Of a stretch of 64,000 nt of DNA, positions 52,574 through 61,307 are shown one piece after another. The stretch comes from CAG-791 sp000431495. Lineage in GTDB: Bacteria; Bacillota; Clostridia; Lachnospirales; Lachnospiraceae. The number at the start of each line of letters is the position of its first letter. Position 1 is the first letter of the stretch. The notes under the pieces were generated by a model. That model was not told the DNA's origin and made no database searches. It saw only the letters and a program-made list of their open reading frames with translations. The DNA lies in assembly GCA_052117605.1 (NCBI GenBank), contig JBQKIT010000008.1. One strand, given 5' to 3'. The position numbers were made by a program, and so were the translations under genes.

Positions 52574-52594
52574 CCCGAATTCCGGATGATCAGA

Positions 52595-52834
52595 TCAGAC
52601 AGCCATCTGTCTGCTGTTCAGGAACTGCTCAAACGCCTCGTCATAGCCGTTATAGGATACTGCAAGACGGCCTCTCAGATCCAGTCCCATCACGCCAAGA
52701 AACGATTTGGCATCCACAACGTAACGGCCATAACGATCATTGGCAATGTCAATGTCAAAATCACAGTGCTCTGCAGCGTGTACAAAGTTCTGAACATCAC
52801 TGGGGTTCAGATAAATATACTTGGTTGTTCTCAT
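52595..52834 (-). CDS. HPr-domain-like small protein without the phosphorylatable His
   Basis: 79 residues. The segment VDAKSFLGVMGLDLRGRLAV matches the second half of HPr, including the helix around Ser46, and the end EAFEQFL is HPr-like. The first half reads YIYLNPSDVQNFVHAAEHCD, without the GLHARPA motif, so His15 is absent. It cannot act as a normal phosphocarrier; a Crh-like regulatory role or an unrelated adaptor role is possible. GAGGAAT lies upstream. Own promoter and terminator. Confidence 0.8.
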   Translation of the reverse strand: MRTTKYIYLNPSDVQNFVHAAEHCDFDIDIANDRYGRYVVDAKSFLGVMGLDLRGRLAVSYNGYDEAFEQFLNSRQMAV

Positions 52835-53164
52835 CGGATTCCTCCTTCCTCACAGAAAGCTCGTCCGTTTTTTGTCTTGTTTTTTGTAAGCTTTCTCGTG
52901 AAGCACATAACTTATTTGCTTCATGTTGGCAATTATTATAACGGGCCTTTTCCAAATGTAAATTGGTGGAATTGATGTTTTATATTTGATTTTTTGGCTG
53001 TTTTTCTACATATTCATGCGCCTTCCCCGCAGACTGTTGTAAAGATGACCGTGGCAACCGCTCAAAACAGATCTCTGCTTGATCTCCACTTGAAATGCCG
53101 TTCTAAATGCGCTTTAATGAATAGCGATTTTATAATAAGAAAGAACTCAAGAAAAGAGGCTTCT
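52835..53164. other. Divergent intergenic region between HPr-like gene and asnA
   Basis: 330 bp of AT-rich DNA. It holds the HPr-like gene promoter, and for asnA a TATAAT at 53131-53136 without a good -35 box. No further gene, riboswitch or repeat was recognised. Confidence 0.6.
52935..52962 (-). promoter_or_regulatory. Promoter of the HPr-like gene
   Basis: On the minus strand TTTACA (52957-52962), 16 bp, TATAAT (52935-52940). Confidence 0.65.
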
Positions 53165-54175
53165 ATGGATCATTTAACTATCCCGAAGGGTTATGAATCG
53201 GCCCTGAACCTGCATGAAACACAGGTTGCCATCAAAGTTGTGAAGGATTTCTTTCAGAATCTTCTCGCAGAGCGTCTGAATCTTCTTCGCGTATCCGCTC
53301 CGTTGTTTGTAGACCCGACCTCGGGTCTGAACGACAACCTGAACGGCGTAGAGCGTCCGGTTTCCTTCGATATACTGGAGCAGCAGGGCCGCGAGGCCGA
53401 GGTGGTTCAGTCTCTGGCGAAATGGAAGCGCTTTGCTCTGAAGAAATACGGCTTCTCCGTCGGCGAGGGTCTGTACACCGACATGAGTGCCATCCGCCGC
53501 GATGAGATCACCGACAACATTCACTCCATCTACGTCGACCAGTGGGACTGGGAGAAGATCATCCGCAGGGAAGACCGCACCATGGAAACTCTGAAGTCCG
53601 TGGTCCGTTCGGTTTACCGCGTGCTCCGCAAGACGGAGAAGTACATGTCCATCCGCTATGACTACATTTCAGAGATCCTCCCGGATGATATCTTCTTCGT
53701 GACAACAAGAGAGCTGGAGGAAATGTTCCCCGATAACACGCCGAAGGAACGAGAGTACTACATCACACAGGCAAAGGGCGCTGTCTGCATTCTTCAGATT
53801 GGTGACAAGCTCGAGAACGGAAAGCCACATGACGGCCGTGCACCGGACTACGACGACTGGTCCTTAAATGCCGACATTCTGGTATATTATCCGCTCCTTG
53901 ACATCGCCCTGGAGCTGTCCTCCATGGGAATCCGTGTCGATGAGAAGGCTCTTGCCGACCAGCTGAAGAAATCCGGCTGTGAGGAGCGCGCTTCTCTTCC
54001 GTTCCAGAAGGCTGTTTTAAACGGAGAGCTTCCTTATACAATCGGCGGCGGCATCGGCCAGTCCCGCATCTGCATGTTCTTCCTGCGCAAGGCCCACATC
54101 GGCGAAGTGCAGTGCTCTCTGTGGCCGGAAGCGATTGCAGCGGAATGTGCCGCCAACAGGATCCAGCTTCTGTAA
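53165..54175 (+). CDS. asnA: Aspartate-ammonia ligase (asparagine synthetase A)
   Basis: Makes asparagine from aspartate, ammonia and ATP (AMP-forming). Start MDHLTIPKGYESALNL chosen for GAGG five bases upstream. The 336 residues have the AsnA/class II aaRS-like core: RLNLLRVSAPLFVDPTSGLND, RPVSFDI, KWKRFALKKYGF, GLYTDMSAIRRDE, YVDQWDWEKII and the C-terminal ATP motif GGGIGQSRICMFFL. Ammonia-dependent rather than glutamine-dependent. Followed, 178 bp later, by gdhA with its own promoter. Confidence 0.97.
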   Translation: MDHLTIPKGYESALNLHETQVAIKVVKDFFQNLLAERLNLLRVSAPLFVDPTSGLNDNLNGVERPVSFDILEQQGREAEVVQSLAKWKRFALKKYGFSVGEGLYTDMSAIRRDEITDNIHSIYVDQWDWEKIIRREDRTMETLKSVVRSVYRVLRKTEKYMSIRYDYISEILPDDIFFVTTRELEEMFPDNTPKEREYYITQAKGAVCILQIGDKLENGKPHDGRAPDYDDWSLNADILVYYPLLDIALELSSMGIRVDEKALADQLKKSGCEERASLPFQKAVLNGELPYTIGGGIGQSRICMFFLRKAHIGEVQCSLWPEAIAAECAANRIQLL

Positions 54176-54217
54176 GATGCCGGAAGTCCCGGATGCAAAC
54201 ATTTTTTGAAAAAATAC

Positions 54218-54246
54218 TTGTCGTATGAAACACTGCAACATATAAT
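54218..54246 (+). promoter_or_regulatory. Promoter of gdhA
   Basis: TTGTCG (54218-54223), 17 bp, TATAAT (54241-54246). Around it lie repeated TGCA/TGCAT steps (TGCAACATATAATGCA, an imperfect palindrome) that may be a binding site. Confidence 0.7.
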
Positions 54247-54353
54247 GCATTGCATGAAGTGTTTTGTATACAGTTATACATTCAGGAACTGCAGAAAACA
54301 CTCCGTACTGTTCATGTTATTTTTCAAACGAATGAATATAGGAGGAAGGAACT

Positions 54354-55700
54354 ATGTCATATGTTGAAGAAGTGTATGCGAAGCTGGAAGTAAAGCACGC
54401 ATACGAGCCTGAATTTCTGGAAGCTGCAAAGAGAATTCTGGAGACCATCACTCCGATCGTAGAAGCAAATGAGGAGGTTTATCGCAAGAATTCCCTTCTG
54501 GAGCGTCTGGTTGAGCCCGAGCGCATCATCACCTTCCGCGTTCCGTGGGTAGATGATCAGGGGAAGCAGCAGGTCAATCTCGGCTACCGTGTACAGTTCA
54601 ATTCTGCAATCGGACCGTACAAGGGAGGTCTTCGTTTCCATCCCTCCGTTAACCAGTCCATTCTGAAGTTCCTCGGCTTCGAGCAGATCTTCAAGAACTC
54701 CCTGACCGGTCTTCCGATCGGCGGCGGCAAGGGCGGCTCCGATTTCGATCCCAAGGGCAAGTCGGATGGCGAGGTAATGCGCTTCTGCCAGAGCTTCATG
54801 ACAGAGCTCTTTAAGTATATCGGTGCAGACGAGGATGTTCCCGCAGGTGATATCGGTGTCGGCGGACGTGAAATCGGCTATCTGTATGGTCAGTATAAGA
54901 GAATCACCAATCTGTACGAGGGTGTTCTGACCGGCAAAGGCCTTAGCTTCGGCGGCTCTCTTGCAAGACCGGAAGCAACCGGCTACGGCCTTGTTTACAT
55001 CACCGATGAGGTAGTAAAGGGCGCAGGAAAGTCTCTGGAAGGCAAGACCATCGTTGTTTCCGGATCCGGAAACGTTGCACAGTATGCAATCCAGAAGGCT
55101 CAGGAGCTCGGTGCAAAGCCGGTTACCTGCTCCGACTCCAACGGATATGTTTACGATCCCGATGGAATCAAGCTTGACGTTGTCTTCGATATCAAGCAGG
55201 GTCATCGCGGAAGAATCAAGGAATATGTCGAGAAGGTTCCGACCGCTCAGTATTTCGAGGGCCAGAAGCCTTGGGGCGTGAAGTGCGATATCGCTCTTCC
55301 TTGCGCAACCCAGAACGAAATCAATGGCGAGGAAGCAAAGACTCTGATCGCCAATGGCTGCTGGTGCGTATGCGAGGGTGCGAACATGCCTTCTGACGCA
55401 GATGCCATTGATGCATATGAGAAGGCCCGCGTTGAGAGCGGCTTCCTGTATATGCCTGCAAAGGCAGCAAATGCCGGCGGCGTAGCTGTTTCCGCACTGG
55501 AGATGAGCCAGAACTCCGAGCGTCTGTCCTGGACCTTTGAGGAAGTAGATTCCAAGCTTCAGGGCATCATGGCAGGCATCTACAGCAAGGTTTCCACTGC
55601 AGCGAAGAAGTACGGCCATGAGGGCGACTTCGTTACCGGTGCCAACATCGCAGGCTTCGAAAAGGTTGCAGATGCTATGCTCGCTCAGGGCAACGTCTGA
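54354..55700 (+). CDS. gdhA: Glutamate dehydrogenase
   Basis: Interconverts 2-oxoglutarate plus ammonia and glutamate. The 448 residues match hexameric, NADP-type bacterial GDH: YRVQFNSAIGPYKGGLRFHP, the catalytic region TGLPIGGGKGGSDFDPKGKS (about 119-138), DVPAGDIGVGGREIGYLYGQ, the Rossmann motif VVSGSGNVAQYA near 240 and the end segment ANIAGFEKVADAMLAQG. AGGAGGAAGG precedes the ATG. Monocistronic, ended by a strong terminator. Confidence 0.97.
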   Translation: MSYVEEVYAKLEVKHAYEPEFLEAAKRILETITPIVEANEEVYRKNSLLERLVEPERIITFRVPWVDDQGKQQVNLGYRVQFNSAIGPYKGGLRFHPSVNQSILKFLGFEQIFKNSLTGLPIGGGKGGSDFDPKGKSDGEVMRFCQSFMTELFKYIGADEDVPAGDIGVGGREIGYLYGQYKRITNLYEGVLTGKGLSFGGSLARPEATGYGLVYITDEVVKGAGKSLEGKTIVVSGSGNVAQYAIQKAQELGAKPVTCSDSNGYVYDPDGIKLDVVFDIKQGHRGRIKEYVEKVPTAQYFEGQKPWGVKCDIALPCATQNEINGEEAKTLIANGCWCVCEGANMPSDADAIDAYEKARVESGFLYMPAKAANAGGVAVSALEMSQNSERLSWTFEEVDSKLQGIMAGIYSKVSTAAKKYGHEGDFVTGANIAGFEKVADAMLAQGNV

Positions 55701-55727
55701 TCCAATCGGCACGTAAGCTCCATTTCA

Positions 55728-55764
55728 AAGCGGCGGTTCCCACAACGGGAGCCGCCGCTTTTTC
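55728..55764. terminator. Terminator between gdhA and the converging dehydratase
   Basis: AAGCGGCGG-TTCCC pairs with GGGAGCCGCCGCTT, then TTTTCC on the plus strand. It can also end the converging minus-strand transcript. Confidence 0.88.
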
Positions 55765-55767
55765 CTG

Positions 55768-57555
55768 TTATTCCATGTAAGCACCCTTCATCGGGCTTAC
55801 AGCATGCTGCGAATAAAGCTTCAGCAGTCCCTTGGTATACTTAGGTGCCTTCGGCTGCCACTTCGCGCGGCGATCAGCAAGGATCTGTTCCATCTCTTCC
55901 GGTGTCTTCGGCTCTCCGTTTACGCCGACAATCGCAAGTTTTCTTTCCGGAACGTCAATCTGAATCAGATCTCCCTCCTCCACAAGTGCGATGGGGCCGC
56001 CTGCAGCTGCCTCCGGGCTGACATGTCCGATCACAGGGCCGCGGCTTGCACCGGAGAATCTTCCATCCGTAATCAGCGCCACGCTGGAAGCCAGCTTCGG
56101 GTCCGCGCAAATGGCTTCTCCGGTGTAGAACATCTCGGGCATTCCGCTTCCGCGAGGTCCCTCATAGCGAATGAAAATAGCATCTCCGGGCTTTACCTCT
56201 CCGTGCAGAACCGCAGCGATGCACGCCTCCTCGCTGTCATAGGGCTTTGCACGAAGCGTTGCCTGAAACATGTTCTTCGGGCAGGCCGTATGCTTGATGA
56301 CGCAGCCTTCCGGAGCGAGATTTCCCTTCAGGATCGCGATGCTGCCGTCCGTACCCTTTGCGTTGTCGAAGCTGTGGATGATATCCTCGCGGCTTACCTT
56401 ACGTGCAAAGCCCTCGGTCTTCTTCGCGAGAAGCTCATCGCAGTGCTCATAGAAGCCATTTTTCTTCAGCTCCTCCAGGTTCTCGCCCAGCGTCTTTCCG
56501 GTAACGGTCATCACATCCAGATGCAGCATGGACTTGATCTCTTCCATGACACGCGGCACGCCGCCTGCATAATAGAAGTACTGTGCCGGCCAGTCACCGG
56601 AAGGGCGGATGTTCAGCAGATAGTGCGCTCCGCGGTGCATTCTGTCGAAAGTATCCGCATCAATTTCAATTCCGAATTCATGGGCAATGGCCGGTAGATG
56701 CATCGTCGCGTTCGTGGAGCCTGAGATTGCCGCATGTACCATAATGGCATTCTCAAAGCTTTCCTTTGTCACAATGTCTCCTGCCTTGATTCCCTTTCTG
56801 ACAAGCTCCATCAGCTGCACACCCGCATCATAAGCAGCCTGCCGAAGCTCGGGGGCCGTTGCCGGCATCAAAGCGGTTCCCGGCAGCATCAGGCCAAGTG
56901 CCTCTGCCATAATCTGCATGGTCGAAGCGGTTCCCATAAACGAGCATGCGCCGCAGCTGGGGCAGGCATGATGCTTGTAATAGTCCAGCTGGCTGTTCGG
57001 AATCACGCCGGTCTTCTCCCAGGCATCAAACTTGCCGATCTGCTCCAGCGTCAGCAGCTCATTGATCGCACAGGCCGGATCCTCCACCACATATTCCTTC
57101 GGCAGGGTGTGTGCCTCCATGACACCTCCCGCCACCACAATGGCACTCATCTCCTTCAGCCGTCCAATGCTCATCAGCATCGCAGGCATCGACTTGTCAC
57201 AGCTTGCAATGAATGCGCCGCCGTCATACACGCTGGCATTTGCCTGCGCCTCCACAAGATTCACAATCGCATCGCGATGTGCCAGCGAATAATTGATTCC
57301 GTCATGCCCCTGTGCAATGCCGTCACACATATCCGTGGCAAAATATCTTGCCGCCTTTCCGCCGTTCTCGTTGACAGCCTTGACTGCCTCTTCTGTGAAC
57401 CGGTTCAGATGTGCGCTCCCCGGATGGCTGTCGCCGTAGGTGCTCTCTACCATAATCTGCGGTTTTGCAAGGTCTTCCACCTTCCAGCCCATTCCCATCT
57501 TCAACGGATCATTTTCCGGTGCCAGTGTTCTGACCGCCTGTGAACGAAGTTCCAT
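55768..57555 (-). CDS. IlvD/Edd-family dehydratase (dihydroxy-acid or sugar-acid)
   Basis: 595 residues. Family motifs: Fe-S ligands in FIASCDKSMPAMLM and CPSCGACSFMGTASTM, the block AISGSTNATMHLPAIAHE, CVIKHTACPKNMF, and TDGRFSGASRGPVIGHVSPEA. It dehydrates either dihydroxy-isovalerate (valine/isoleucine synthesis) or a sugar acid. Length is above the roughly 555-570 of typical IlvD, and the middle motif GTASTM instead of YTANTM is seen in sugar-acid dehydratases, so I leave the substrate open. AGGAGGT precedes the ATG. No other ilv genes in the window. Confidence 0.88.
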   Translation of the reverse strand: MELRSQAVRTLAPENDPLKMGMGWKVEDLAKPQIMVESTYGDSHPGSAHLNRFTEEAVKAVNENGGKAARYFATDMCDGIAQGHDGINYSLAHRDAIVNLVEAQANASVYDGGAFIASCDKSMPAMLMSIGRLKEMSAIVVAGGVMEAHTLPKEYVVEDPACAINELLTLEQIGKFDAWEKTGVIPNSQLDYYKHHACPSCGACSFMGTASTMQIMAEALGLMLPGTALMPATAPELRQAAYDAGVQLMELVRKGIKAGDIVTKESFENAIMVHAAISGSTNATMHLPAIAHEFGIEIDADTFDRMHRGAHYLLNIRPSGDWPAQYFYYAGGVPRVMEEIKSMLHLDVMTVTGKTLGENLEELKKNGFYEHCDELLAKKTEGFARKVSREDIIHSFDNAKGTDGSIAILKGNLAPEGCVIKHTACPKNMFQATLRAKPYDSEEACIAAVLHGEVKPGDAIFIRYEGPRGSGMPEMFYTGEAICADPKLASSVALITDGRFSGASRGPVIGHVSPEAAAGGPIALVEEGDLIQIDVPERKLAIVGVNGEPKTPEEMEQILADRRAKWQPKAPKYTKGLLKLYSQHAVSPMKGAYME

Positions 57556-57767
57556 GCTGCTACCTCCTGTCCTTTCTCCGTCTGGTCTCTTTTCTTTATC
57601 GTTTGTTTCACATATTTATCCATATTTTATCAAAGCCTCCATTAAATTTCCCTTCTCTGACCATTTTTCAAGTGATTTCTGCGATATTTTATTGCAATAC
57701 AGGATTATAATTTCATTTGTATGTTTATATGAAATAATGAGATGTTTTATTCAGAGCCTGAAATACC

Positions 57768-59390
57768 ATGAAAAATAATAGTATTCAAAAACACCATCTT
57801 CGGAAACACGCCAGTTTTCTGATACTGCCGCTCCTTTTTCTCCTTGTCGGAGGTCATTTGCTTCGGGCCCAGGTAATCCGGATCCGCGAGGACCATCTGG
57901 AAGAACGCCGCAGCCTTGCTGCCGTTAATGCCGTCGCTTATTCTAACCGGATCATTCAGGATCTTCAGGGCGGAATCCTGGTCACCAACTCTCTGGAAGA
58001 AATTATCATTAACGGGAACGGGCAATTTTCCAAATTCTATGACATTGCTTCCGACCTCATGGATGACTCGATCCAGAGCATTCAGCTGGCACCCGGCGGC
58101 GTGGTAACGGAGATCTACCCGGAAGAGGTTAACGATGCCGGCAAAATCGATCTTCTTCATGACGCATCGCGCGGAGCCTATGCGCGCTATGCGATGGAAC
58201 ACAACCTCACGGTTCTGCAGGGGCCTTTTGCGCTGAAGCAGGGCGGAAGCGGAATTGCAATCCGTAATCCTGTGTACCTTGAAAAGAATGGACAACAAGA
58301 ATTCTGGGGCTTTACCATAGCAATCATTCGTGTGCCGGAAATTTTCACCGACTCTCTTGGCGCTCTGAAGGACTTTGGTTATGAATATCGACTGCTGAAA
58401 ACCACCACCCCCTGGAGCAGCGAATTCACTGACGTGTACCAATCCAGAGCTGAGCTGACAAATCCTGTTTCCTATTCCTTTTCTGTTGAAGGGGACACCT
58501 GGCAGCTTCAGATCATGCCTTCCGAAGGGTGGGTACAGAAGGGTCCCGATTCTATCGTACAGAAAGCCGGAATTGTAATTCTGCTGATGATTTCCGGCCT
58601 GAGCTATACCGTGATTGCTCTGGAGGATCGTAGGAGAAGCCTGAAACGCTTATCCATGACCGACCGCCTGACGGATGTTTATAATCGCAGCGGCTTTGAT
58701 CAGATGCTGGATCGTCATCTGAAGAAGCACCCAAATTCTCCCTGTGTTGTTGCCGAGCTGGATATCGATGATTTCAAATTTATCAATGACATGTACGGCC
58801 ATGCATCCGGCGACCAGGCTCTGCAGAATCTGACCTCCGGCATGAAGGAATTCTTCCCGAAGAGCACCCTCATCGGAAGAAACGGAGGCGATGAATTCTG
58901 CCTGCTTCTTCCCGGTCAGACCATCGAAACAGCGCAGAGCTGTTTTCAGAATTTCACAGAAATCTGCAGAGAGTTCACCTATGAAGGCATCCGGCATCCT
59001 TTTACCATCTCACTGGGCTTTGCCGAATATCCCGCGCAGGCGCAAACCCGCAAACGGCTGATGCAATGTGCCGATACGGCTCTGTATGAGGTGAAGCTGA
59101 ATGGAAAGCAGGGCTGCAGGGCGTACTCCACCGACCCGCGTGAAGCCAGGGCTCAGCTCGGCTTCGCGTTAAAGGACATCTCTGCTCATCTGCCCGGTGC
59201 ATTTCTGATCTACAAGGCAGACCCGCAGGACGATCAGCTTCTCTTTGCCAATCAGGAGATGGTTCGCCTCGCCGGCTGCAATTCCATCAAGGAATTCTTC
59301 GACTACACAAATCGAAGCTTCCGTAATCTGATTTCCGAGCCAGAGCAGACGGAACATTGCGGAAGGTTTTTGACCACGGACGCATTGTGA
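57768..59390 (+). CDS. Membrane-bound GGDEF diguanylate cyclase, frameshifted at 3' end
   Basis: 540 residues as read. N-terminal helix (FLILPLLFLLVGGHLL), an extracytoplasmic CHASE-like sensor (about 35-260), second helix (AGIVILLMISGLSYTVIAL), then a GGDEF domain. That domain has the block DIDDFKFINDMYGHASGDQAL and an intact active-site motif NGGDEF near residue 379, so c-di-GMP synthesis is plausible. After it a PAS-like segment starts (ALKDISAHLPGAFLIYKADP) but ends abruptly; its continuation is in another frame (see next feature). No good ribosome site precedes the ATG; a TATAAT lies about 60 bp upstream. Confidence 0.85.
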   Translation: MKNNSIQKHHLRKHASFLILPLLFLLVGGHLLRAQVIRIREDHLEERRSLAAVNAVAYSNRIIQDLQGGILVTNSLEEIIINGNGQFSKFYDIASDLMDDSIQSIQLAPGGVVTEIYPEEVNDAGKIDLLHDASRGAYARYAMEHNLTVLQGPFALKQGGSGIAIRNPVYLEKNGQQEFWGFTIAIIRVPEIFTDSLGALKDFGYEYRLLKTTTPWSSEFTDVYQSRAELTNPVSYSFSVEGDTWQLQIMPSEGWVQKGPDSIVQKAGIVILLMISGLSYTVIALEDRRRSLKRLSMTDRLTDVYNRSGFDQMLDRHLKKHPNSPCVVAELDIDDFKFINDMYGHASGDQALQNLTSGMKEFFPKSTLIGRNGGDEFCLLLPGQTIETAQSCFQNFTEICREFTYEGIRHPFTISLGFAEYPAQAQTRKRLMQCADTALYEVKLNGKQGCRAYSTDPREARAQLGFALKDISAHLPGAFLIYKADPQDDQLLFANQEMVRLAGCNSIKEFFDYTNRSFRNLISEPEQTEHCGRFLTTDAL

Positions 59391-59476
59391 ACAACAGCTA
59401 TTACGGAAGAGTCTTCTACGTGCTGCTGATGGATCAGGAGCTCATGGGACAGCATTACGGCATGCAGAATAAATGA
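59360..59476 (+). pseudogene. Out-of-frame remnant of the PAS domain of the GGDEF protein
   Basis: In the frame shifted by one base relative to the GGDEF gene, codons from about 59363 read KVFDHGRIVNNSYYGRVFYV and on to LLMDQELMGQHYGMQNK and a stop at 59474-59476. This is the end of the same PAS domain. The shift falls in the GGTTTTTG run at 59365-59372. The stretch that normally joins the two PAS halves also appears shortened, which suggests a deletion rather than only a one-base slip. Confidence 0.7.
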
Positions 59477-59500
59477 GAAGCGAACATATGCCGTGATATC

Positions 59501-59529
59501 TTGACATCCGGACACTTTCGAACTACTCT
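59501..59529 (+). promoter_or_regulatory. Promoter of the thiamin operon
   Basis: TTGACA (59501-59506), 17 bp, TACTCT (59524-59529), a few tens of bases upstream of the riboswitch. Confidence 0.55.
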
Positions 59530-59550
59530 TGTCAGAGGTTCTTACAACAA

Positions 59551-59655
59551 AATAAAGACGCTAGGGGCGCATATGCTGAGACCGATGATCCTCCGGAAGG
59601 CAGGAGCATCGAACCCTTACAACTTGAACCGGGTAATACCGGCGGAAGGAAGCTT
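59551..59655 (+). ncRNA. TPP riboswitch (THI element)
   Basis: Conserved THI-box parts in order: GCTAGGGGCGC (P1/P2 start), GCTGAGA (59575-59581), a variable P3 arm (CCTCCGGAAGGCAGG), then ACCCTTACAACTTGAACCGG (59613-59632) and GTAATACCGGCGGAAGGAAG. It senses thiamin pyrophosphate and represses the following thiM-thiE-thiW-thiD-cytX genes. Output hairpin at 59695-59722. Confidence 0.95.
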
Positions 59656-59694
59656 TTTCAGACATTTCTGCATAGCAGGAATTTCCATGCGCAC

Positions 59695-59722
59695 CCTCCC
59701 GTTTTTCATGGGAGGTTTTTTT
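59695..59722 (+). terminator. Riboswitch terminator that also contains the thiM ribosome site
   Basis: CCTCCC (59695-59700) pairs with GGGAGG (59710-59715), followed by seven U and directly by the thiM ATG. GGGAGG is also the Shine-Dalgarno sequence at seven-base spacing. An alternative pairing CCATG (59685-59689) with CATGG (59707-59711) would open the hairpin. Confidence 0.85.
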
Positions 59723-60571
59723 ATGCCCTTTTCCGATCCTGCAGTGAACAGGCTGCCGGCATCTGTTTTTCCCAATATCCGATCGAAACGTCCGCTGATT
59801 CACGCCATCACCAATGCCGTGACCATCAATGATGTTGTGAACATGATTCTGGCTTCCGGCGCCGCTGCCGTCTGTGCGGACAATTCCAGGGAGGTTTCCG
59901 AAATCACCGCCATCTCCTCCGGGCTCCTCCTCAACACCGGCATGCCGAATGACGATAAGCTGGAGGCGATGCTTCTTGCAGGAAGGAAGGCAAATGCGCT
60001 CGGAATCCCCGTCGTTCTGGATCCCGTGGGCGCAGGAGCTTCCTCCTACCGGCGGCAGTTTCTCGCAAGACTCCTGTCCGAGGTGCACATGACAGCCATC
60101 CGCGCCAACATGTCGGAGGCCGCCGCGCTCTACGGCATTGCCTTTTCTTCAAAGGGTGTAGAAGACGCCGGAGTCACACTCGCACCGCCCCTTCTTCAGG
60201 ATCTTGCAGAAAGGTATGACACCACATTGGCAATCACCGGCGACACCGATTACGCCGTAAGCCGAAACGAGCTTCTGACCAGCCAGACCGGAAGCCCCCT
60301 GCAGAAGCAGATCACCGGCTCCGGCTGCATGCTCTCCGGTCTTCTTGCCGCAAGTCTTGCCGGAAACCTGGAAGGGGAGCCTGCTGAGAATCCTGCCGAT
60401 CATTCGAAGAGCGATCCCGAATCCGGTCTCTCCACTGCCTGGATTGTTCACCGGACACTGGAAATGTACGGACAGGCCGCCGAGGATGCCGAGCAGGAAA
60501 TGAAGGCCTCCGGCCATATCGGAAACGCCACATTCCGGACCTACCTGATCGACCGGATCAGCCGGCTGTAA
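59723..60571 (+). CDS. thiM: Hydroxyethylthiazole kinase
   Basis: Phosphorylates the thiazole moiety of thiamin for salvage. Start MPFSDPAVNRLPASVF was chosen because GGGAGG lies seven bases upstream and the riboswitch lies before it. The 282 residues contain PLIHAITNAVTINDVVNMIL, ASGAAAVCADN, GIPVVLDPVGAGAS and the ribokinase-like anion hole QITGSGCMLSGL. First gene of the operon; 60 bp to thiE. Confidence 0.95.
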   Translation: MPFSDPAVNRLPASVFPNIRSKRPLIHAITNAVTINDVVNMILASGAAAVCADNSREVSEITAISSGLLLNTGMPNDDKLEAMLLAGRKANALGIPVVLDPVGAGASSYRRQFLARLLSEVHMTAIRANMSEAAALYGIAFSSKGVEDAGVTLAPPLLQDLAERYDTTLAITGDTDYAVSRNELLTSQTGSPLQKQITGSGCMLSGLLAASLAGNLEGEPAENPADHSKSDPESGLSTAWIVHRTLEMYGQAAEDAEQEMKASGHIGNATFRTYLIDRISRL

Positions 60572-60631
60572 GCGGCTTGCCGATTGGCTGAGCCGACACG
60601 GATAAACCGATGATGAATGTGAGGATATGAC

Positions 60632-61279
60632 ATGAACTTTGAGAAATCGATGCTTCGCCTGTATGCCGTAACAGACCGGACGTGGCTGAACGGAAGAACC
60701 CTGGAGACGGTTGTAGAAGAAGCCCTGCAGGCAGGCGTTACCATGGTACAGCTTCGGGAGAAGAGCCTGCCGAAGGAAGAGCTTCTGCAGGAGGCCCTTC
60801 GCCTGAAGGAGGTCTGCCACCGCTATCACGTTCCTCTTCTGATCGATGACGATGTGGAAATCTGCGCCCTTGCAGATGCAGACGGCGTCCATGTGGGACA
60901 GAGTGATATGGCCATTCAGAAGGCAAGGCAGATCCTTGGTCCTTCCAAAATCATTGGTGCAACCGCTCACAATACCGAAGAAGCAATCCAGGCAGAAAGG
61001 GACGGCGCAGATTATCTTGGAAGCGGCGCAGCGTTTGGCTCCTCCACGAAGAAGGATGCCAGACCGATCGACCGCAGCGAATACAGAAGAATCACGTCCT
61101 CGGTACACATTCCCGTGTGCGCAATCGGCGGTATCACCGAGGACAACATTCACCTGCTTGAAGGGTCCGGGCTTTCCGGCGTGGCAGTGATCTCCGGAAT
61201 CTTTGCTTCCGGGAATATCGGAGAATCCTGCCGCCATCTTTTGACGGGAAGTGACCGGCTTTCAAATATTCCTGAGTAA
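60632..61279 (+). CDS. thiE: Thiamin phosphate synthase
   Basis: Joins HMP-PP and thiazole phosphate to thiamin phosphate. The 215-residue TIM barrel has LYAVTDRTWLNGR at the start, VTMVQLREKSLPKEE (diphosphate-binding Arg and Lys), LLIDDDVEICALADADGVHVG, GSGAAFGSSTKKDA and VCAIGGITEDN. GTGAGG precedes the ATG. Ends 28 bp before thiW. Confidence 0.96.
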   Translation: MNFEKSMLRLYAVTDRTWLNGRTLETVVEEALQAGVTMVQLREKSLPKEELLQEALRLKEVCHRYHVPLLIDDDVEICALADADGVHVGQSDMAIQKARQILGPSKIIGATAHNTEEAIQAERDGADYLGSGAAFGSSTKKDARPIDRSEYRRITSSVHIPVCAIGGITEDNIHLLEGSGLSGVAVISGIFASGNIGESCRHLLTGSDRLSNIPE

Positions 61280-61307
61280 TTCAGGCAAAAATGGAGGATT
61301 TGAAGCT

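Noticed and set aside
54357..55712. A 451-codon open frame antisense to gdhA over its full length
   Set aside because: Antisense shadow of a highly expressed gene with biased codons; Cys/Leu/Ala-rich translation without domain features. gdhA is certain.
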